DNA from: Gammaproteobacteria bacterium UBA2955
Lineage (GTDB): Bacteria; Pseudomonadota; Gammaproteobacteria; Pseudomonadales; Azotimanducaceae
Direction of reading: 5' to 3'
Length of the DNA stretch: 7,783 nt
Assembly: GCA_002348825.1 (NCBI GenBank)
Contig: DEBN01000041.1
Location: forward strand, 3,776-11,558
The notes under the pieces were generated by a model. It was not told the origin of the DNA and searched no databases. It saw nothing but the letters and a program-made list of their open reading frames with translations. This document shows positions 6,159-7,783 of the stretch, piece by piece. The position numbers and the translations under genes are program-made. Numbering within the stretch: position 1 is the stretch's first letter; every line of letters begins with the position of its first letter.

Positions 6159-6974
6159 TCAATCTGGCAACAAAACGCTTGGGTCGTAAAAACCCAAACC
6201 TTGACCGTTGTAGTCCGTATCGAAGCCAAGCCGGGTCCGTGTTTTTTCAGGCAATGCCAGTGCTTCCGCAAAGGGTATTGAGAGGTGCTGATTTTCTTCC
6301 GTTCGAAGCCACCCTAAGGTGTAAGTGAGTATCACGCCATAGCGCCATTCGTCGCGGGTCAGATTGGCACCGCCACCGTGAAGCGTGCCACCCAACCAAA
6401 AAAGCACTGCACCGGGTGGCATTTCCGCACGCACAATTTCATGCGGCTGAGCTACACGGTCAGCGGCCCAACGATGGCTTCCAGGGACGATCTGCGTACC
6501 GCCATTCGCAGCCGTGAATTGCGATATTGCCCACATAGACGCCAGAATTAAGTTAGGTCGAGGCGGCGCCCAATAGTCGTACAAGTCCTCTTCTCGATGC
6601 AAAATCTGGTCTCTCGCCCCGGGCCCGATTTGCAGCGCGGCACTGACGTTAAGTTGCCACTTCTTGCAATTCTGCAAAAGATGACGGTCACCTAGTTGCT
6701 CAACCGTGGGATGGGTCATGAGCTGACGAAGCGTTGGCGACCGGTGCATTAACGCGATAACCCTGCGCGTATGGCCAGGATAGAACGCTTCCGTGTCATC
6801 CGCTTCGACCTCAGCTGCAGCAAGATAAGGATCTAATTCCGACTTAACCGCGTCTAATTCTGCGGGCGTTGCGAGCCCTGTTACTACCAAGCAGCCCGCT
6901 TCCTGCAATGTTGCGTACATGTTTTCTGGATCCTCACCCAGAGCGCAACTTGGTATTTCGACACTTACGTCCAT
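6159..6974 (-). CDS. PhyH-family Fe(II)/2-oxoglutarate dioxygenase
   Basis: This enzyme belongs to the phytanoyl-CoA dioxygenase (PhyH) family, which hydroxylates diverse small substrates with O2 and 2-oxoglutarate in the cytoplasm. The start at 6974 gives 271 residues and is preferred over the ATG at 7016 because AAGGAG lies nine bases upstream, whereas the earlier ATG has no such site and would only add a charged tail. The iron ligands are probably H126-x-E128 (in LHREED) and H199 (in GTLHGGG), with R211 twelve residues later as the 2-oxoglutarate anchor. The segment NGGTQIVPGSHRW is the characteristic family core. The second ligand is Glu where most relatives have Asp. It lies 104 bp downstream of a P450 gene on the same strand, and the two may act in one oxidative pathway. 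The substrate is unknown; nothing here requires phytanoyl-CoA. Confidence 0.87.
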   Translation of the reverse strand: MDVSVEIPSCALGEDPENMYATLQEAGCLVVTGLATPAELDAVKSELDPYLAAAEVEADDTEAFYPGHTRRVIALMHRSPTLRQLMTHPTVEQLGDRHLLQNCKKWQLNVSAALQIGPGARDQILHREEDLYDYWAPPRPNLILASMWAISQFTAANGGTQIVPGSHRWAADRVAQPHEIVRAEMPPGAVLFWLGGTLHGGGANLTRDEWRYGVILTYTLGWLRTEENQHLSIPFAEALALPEKTRTRLGFDTDYNGQGLGFYDPSVLLPD

Positions 6975-6983
6975 TCCCCGCTT

Positions 6984-6989
6984 CTCCTT
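6984..6989 (-). promoter_or_regulatory. Ribosome binding site of the PhyH gene
   Basis: AAGGAG on the minus strand lies nine bases before the ATG at 6974. It decides the start: the in-frame ATG at 7016, 42 bases earlier, has no comparable site. Confidence 0.8.
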
Positions 6990-7078
6990 AGACTCAATGC
7001 GGCCCGGGAACCGCATGTACGACCCGCAAAGTTATTCCCCAGGGCCGTGTGACGGGCAGGTAAAAAGCGTCAGCGTAA

Positions 7079-7783
7079 CTACCCAACCCTAATCGCTAAT
7101 TCCTTTGGTCCCCCTAGGTTGCCAACCGTCGCCTTCTCTGGCTTGGCCAATGCAACGCTGGCATAGCGTTCAGCCATTTGCTCTACGACGACTCTGCCTT
7201 CAAGCCTCGCTAAGTGCGCGCCCAAACAAAAGTGGATGCCGAAGCCCATGCCTAAGTGCGGATTCGGACTGCGATCGATCTGAAACGTATCGGGCGCATC
7301 AAACACGCGCTCGTCGCGGTTTGCCGAAGCGATCAAAGGCAACACAAGCTCTCCGGCGACAATGTTCTGGCCGGCCAACTCAACATCCTTGGTGGTGCGT
7401 CTTACAGTGGCTGAAAAAGGCGAATAGTAGCGCAGCGTTTCTTCTATAAATGCGCCGCTAAGTTCCGGTTGCTGTTTTAGCTGGGCCAGAGTTTCAGGCT
7501 GTTCATGAAAAATTCGTGCTGAGGCAGTAATCAATCCCGTGGTGGTTTCGTTACCAGCGATCAATAGCAAGCGACAAAAGCTCAACAGTTCTTCATCGTC
7601 CAACTTGCCGTCTTCGGTTTCTATTCCAACCAATTGACCGAGGAGATGATTCTTAGGATTGCGCCGAATCTCACTTATACGCTGCAAAAAATAAGCGTCC
7701 ATCTCTGACGCCGCGCGTTCGGATTCGGCACTAGGCGTGCCAAATAAGATGTCACCGATATTGCTGAAGATCTCATCCGACCA
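7079..7783 (-). CDS. Cytochrome P450, C-terminal part (cut by window edge)
   Basis: The reading frame is open to the window edge, giving 234 residues, about the last 58% of a usual 400-residue bacterial P450; the Met at 7702 is internal, not the start. P450s insert one oxygen atom using heme and electrons from ferredoxin-type partners. The I-helix AGNETTT has its conserved acid at 7547-7549, the K-helix ExxR (ETLR) lies at 7430-7441, and the heme-thiolate motif MGFGIHFCLGAHLARLE has the ligand Cys codon at 7226-7228. The bacterial soluble type is inferred from GIHFCLGAHLARLE and the absence of any membrane anchor in the visible part. In the heme motif the usual first Phe is Met. The stop at 7079 is followed after 104 bp by the PhyH gene, so the two may be linked. 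No redox partner gene is in view, and neither substrate nor CYP family can be assigned. Confidence 0.95.
   Translation of the reverse strand, partial: WSDEIFSNIGDILFGTPSAESERAASEMDAYFLQRISEIRRNPKNHLLGQLVGIETEDGKLDDEELLSFCRLLLIAGNETTTGLITASARIFHEQPETLAQLKQQPELSGAFIEETLRYYSPFSATVRRTTKDVELAGQNIVAGELVLPLIASANRDERVFDAPDTFQIDRSPNPHLGMGFGIHFCLGAHLARLEGRVVVEQMAERYASVALAKPEKATVGNLGGPKELAIRVG

Noticed and set aside
6032..6271. Minus-strand frame of 79 codons bridging the PhyH and HTTM-DCC genes
   Set aside because: It overlaps the end of PhyH and the start of HTTM in another frame, and its composition looks random.
6975..7016. Longer PhyH start at 7016
   Set aside because: It would add 14 mostly charged residues without a ribosome binding site; the ATG at 6974 has a strong one.

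Overview
The window carries seven protein genes, two of them touching on function in clearly different ways, with little non-coding space. Base composition is moderate (a little over half G+C by eye). The mix of a NUP-family lipoprotein, a signal-peptide-bearing long adenosine deaminase, an HTTM-DCC fusion, a PhyH-type dioxygenase and a class I bacterial P450 suggests a Gram-negative proteobacterium, most likely an environmental (perhaps marine) gammaproteobacterium. The taxonomic guess is inference only. No RNA gene, insertion sequence, CRISPR array or phage gene is visible.

Left half (about 1-4121): a purine-scavenging cluster. A NUP-family ('purine nucleoside permease') lipoprotein at 167-1294 is followed on the same strand, 50 bp later, by a secreted adenosine deaminase at 1345-2874. 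Next to them is a divergent pair of paralogous purine-type phosphoribosyltransferases, 2895-3455 on the minus strand and 3549-4121 on the plus strand, sharing a 93-bp promoter region. Read together, the cluster suggests outside-in salvage: adenosine is deaminated to inosine outside the cytoplasm, the NUP protein handles the nucleoside (by transport in the usual annotation, possibly by cleaving it to the base), and free base is converted to nucleotide by one or both transferases inside. One transferase has a normal PRPP-binding loop; in the other the catalytic Asp of that loop is Arg.

Right half (about 4128-7783): three genes on the minus strand. From upstream to downstream they are the C-terminal part of a cytochrome P450 (cut by the window edge), a PhyH-family Fe(II)/2-oxoglutarate dioxygenase, and a large HTTM-DCC membrane fusion protein. 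Gaps of 104 and 111 bp leave it open whether they form one operon. P450 plus PhyH are two oxygenase types that often act on lipid-like or secondary-metabolite substrates; no substrate can be read from the sequence.

Gene ends meet tail to tail at about 2875-2894 and 4122-4127, each with a short GC-rich hairpin that may help end transcription. The most distinctive points are the NUP protein having no permease-like membrane segments but phosphorylase-like motifs, the altered PRPP loop in one paralogue, and a possible leaderless start of the other.
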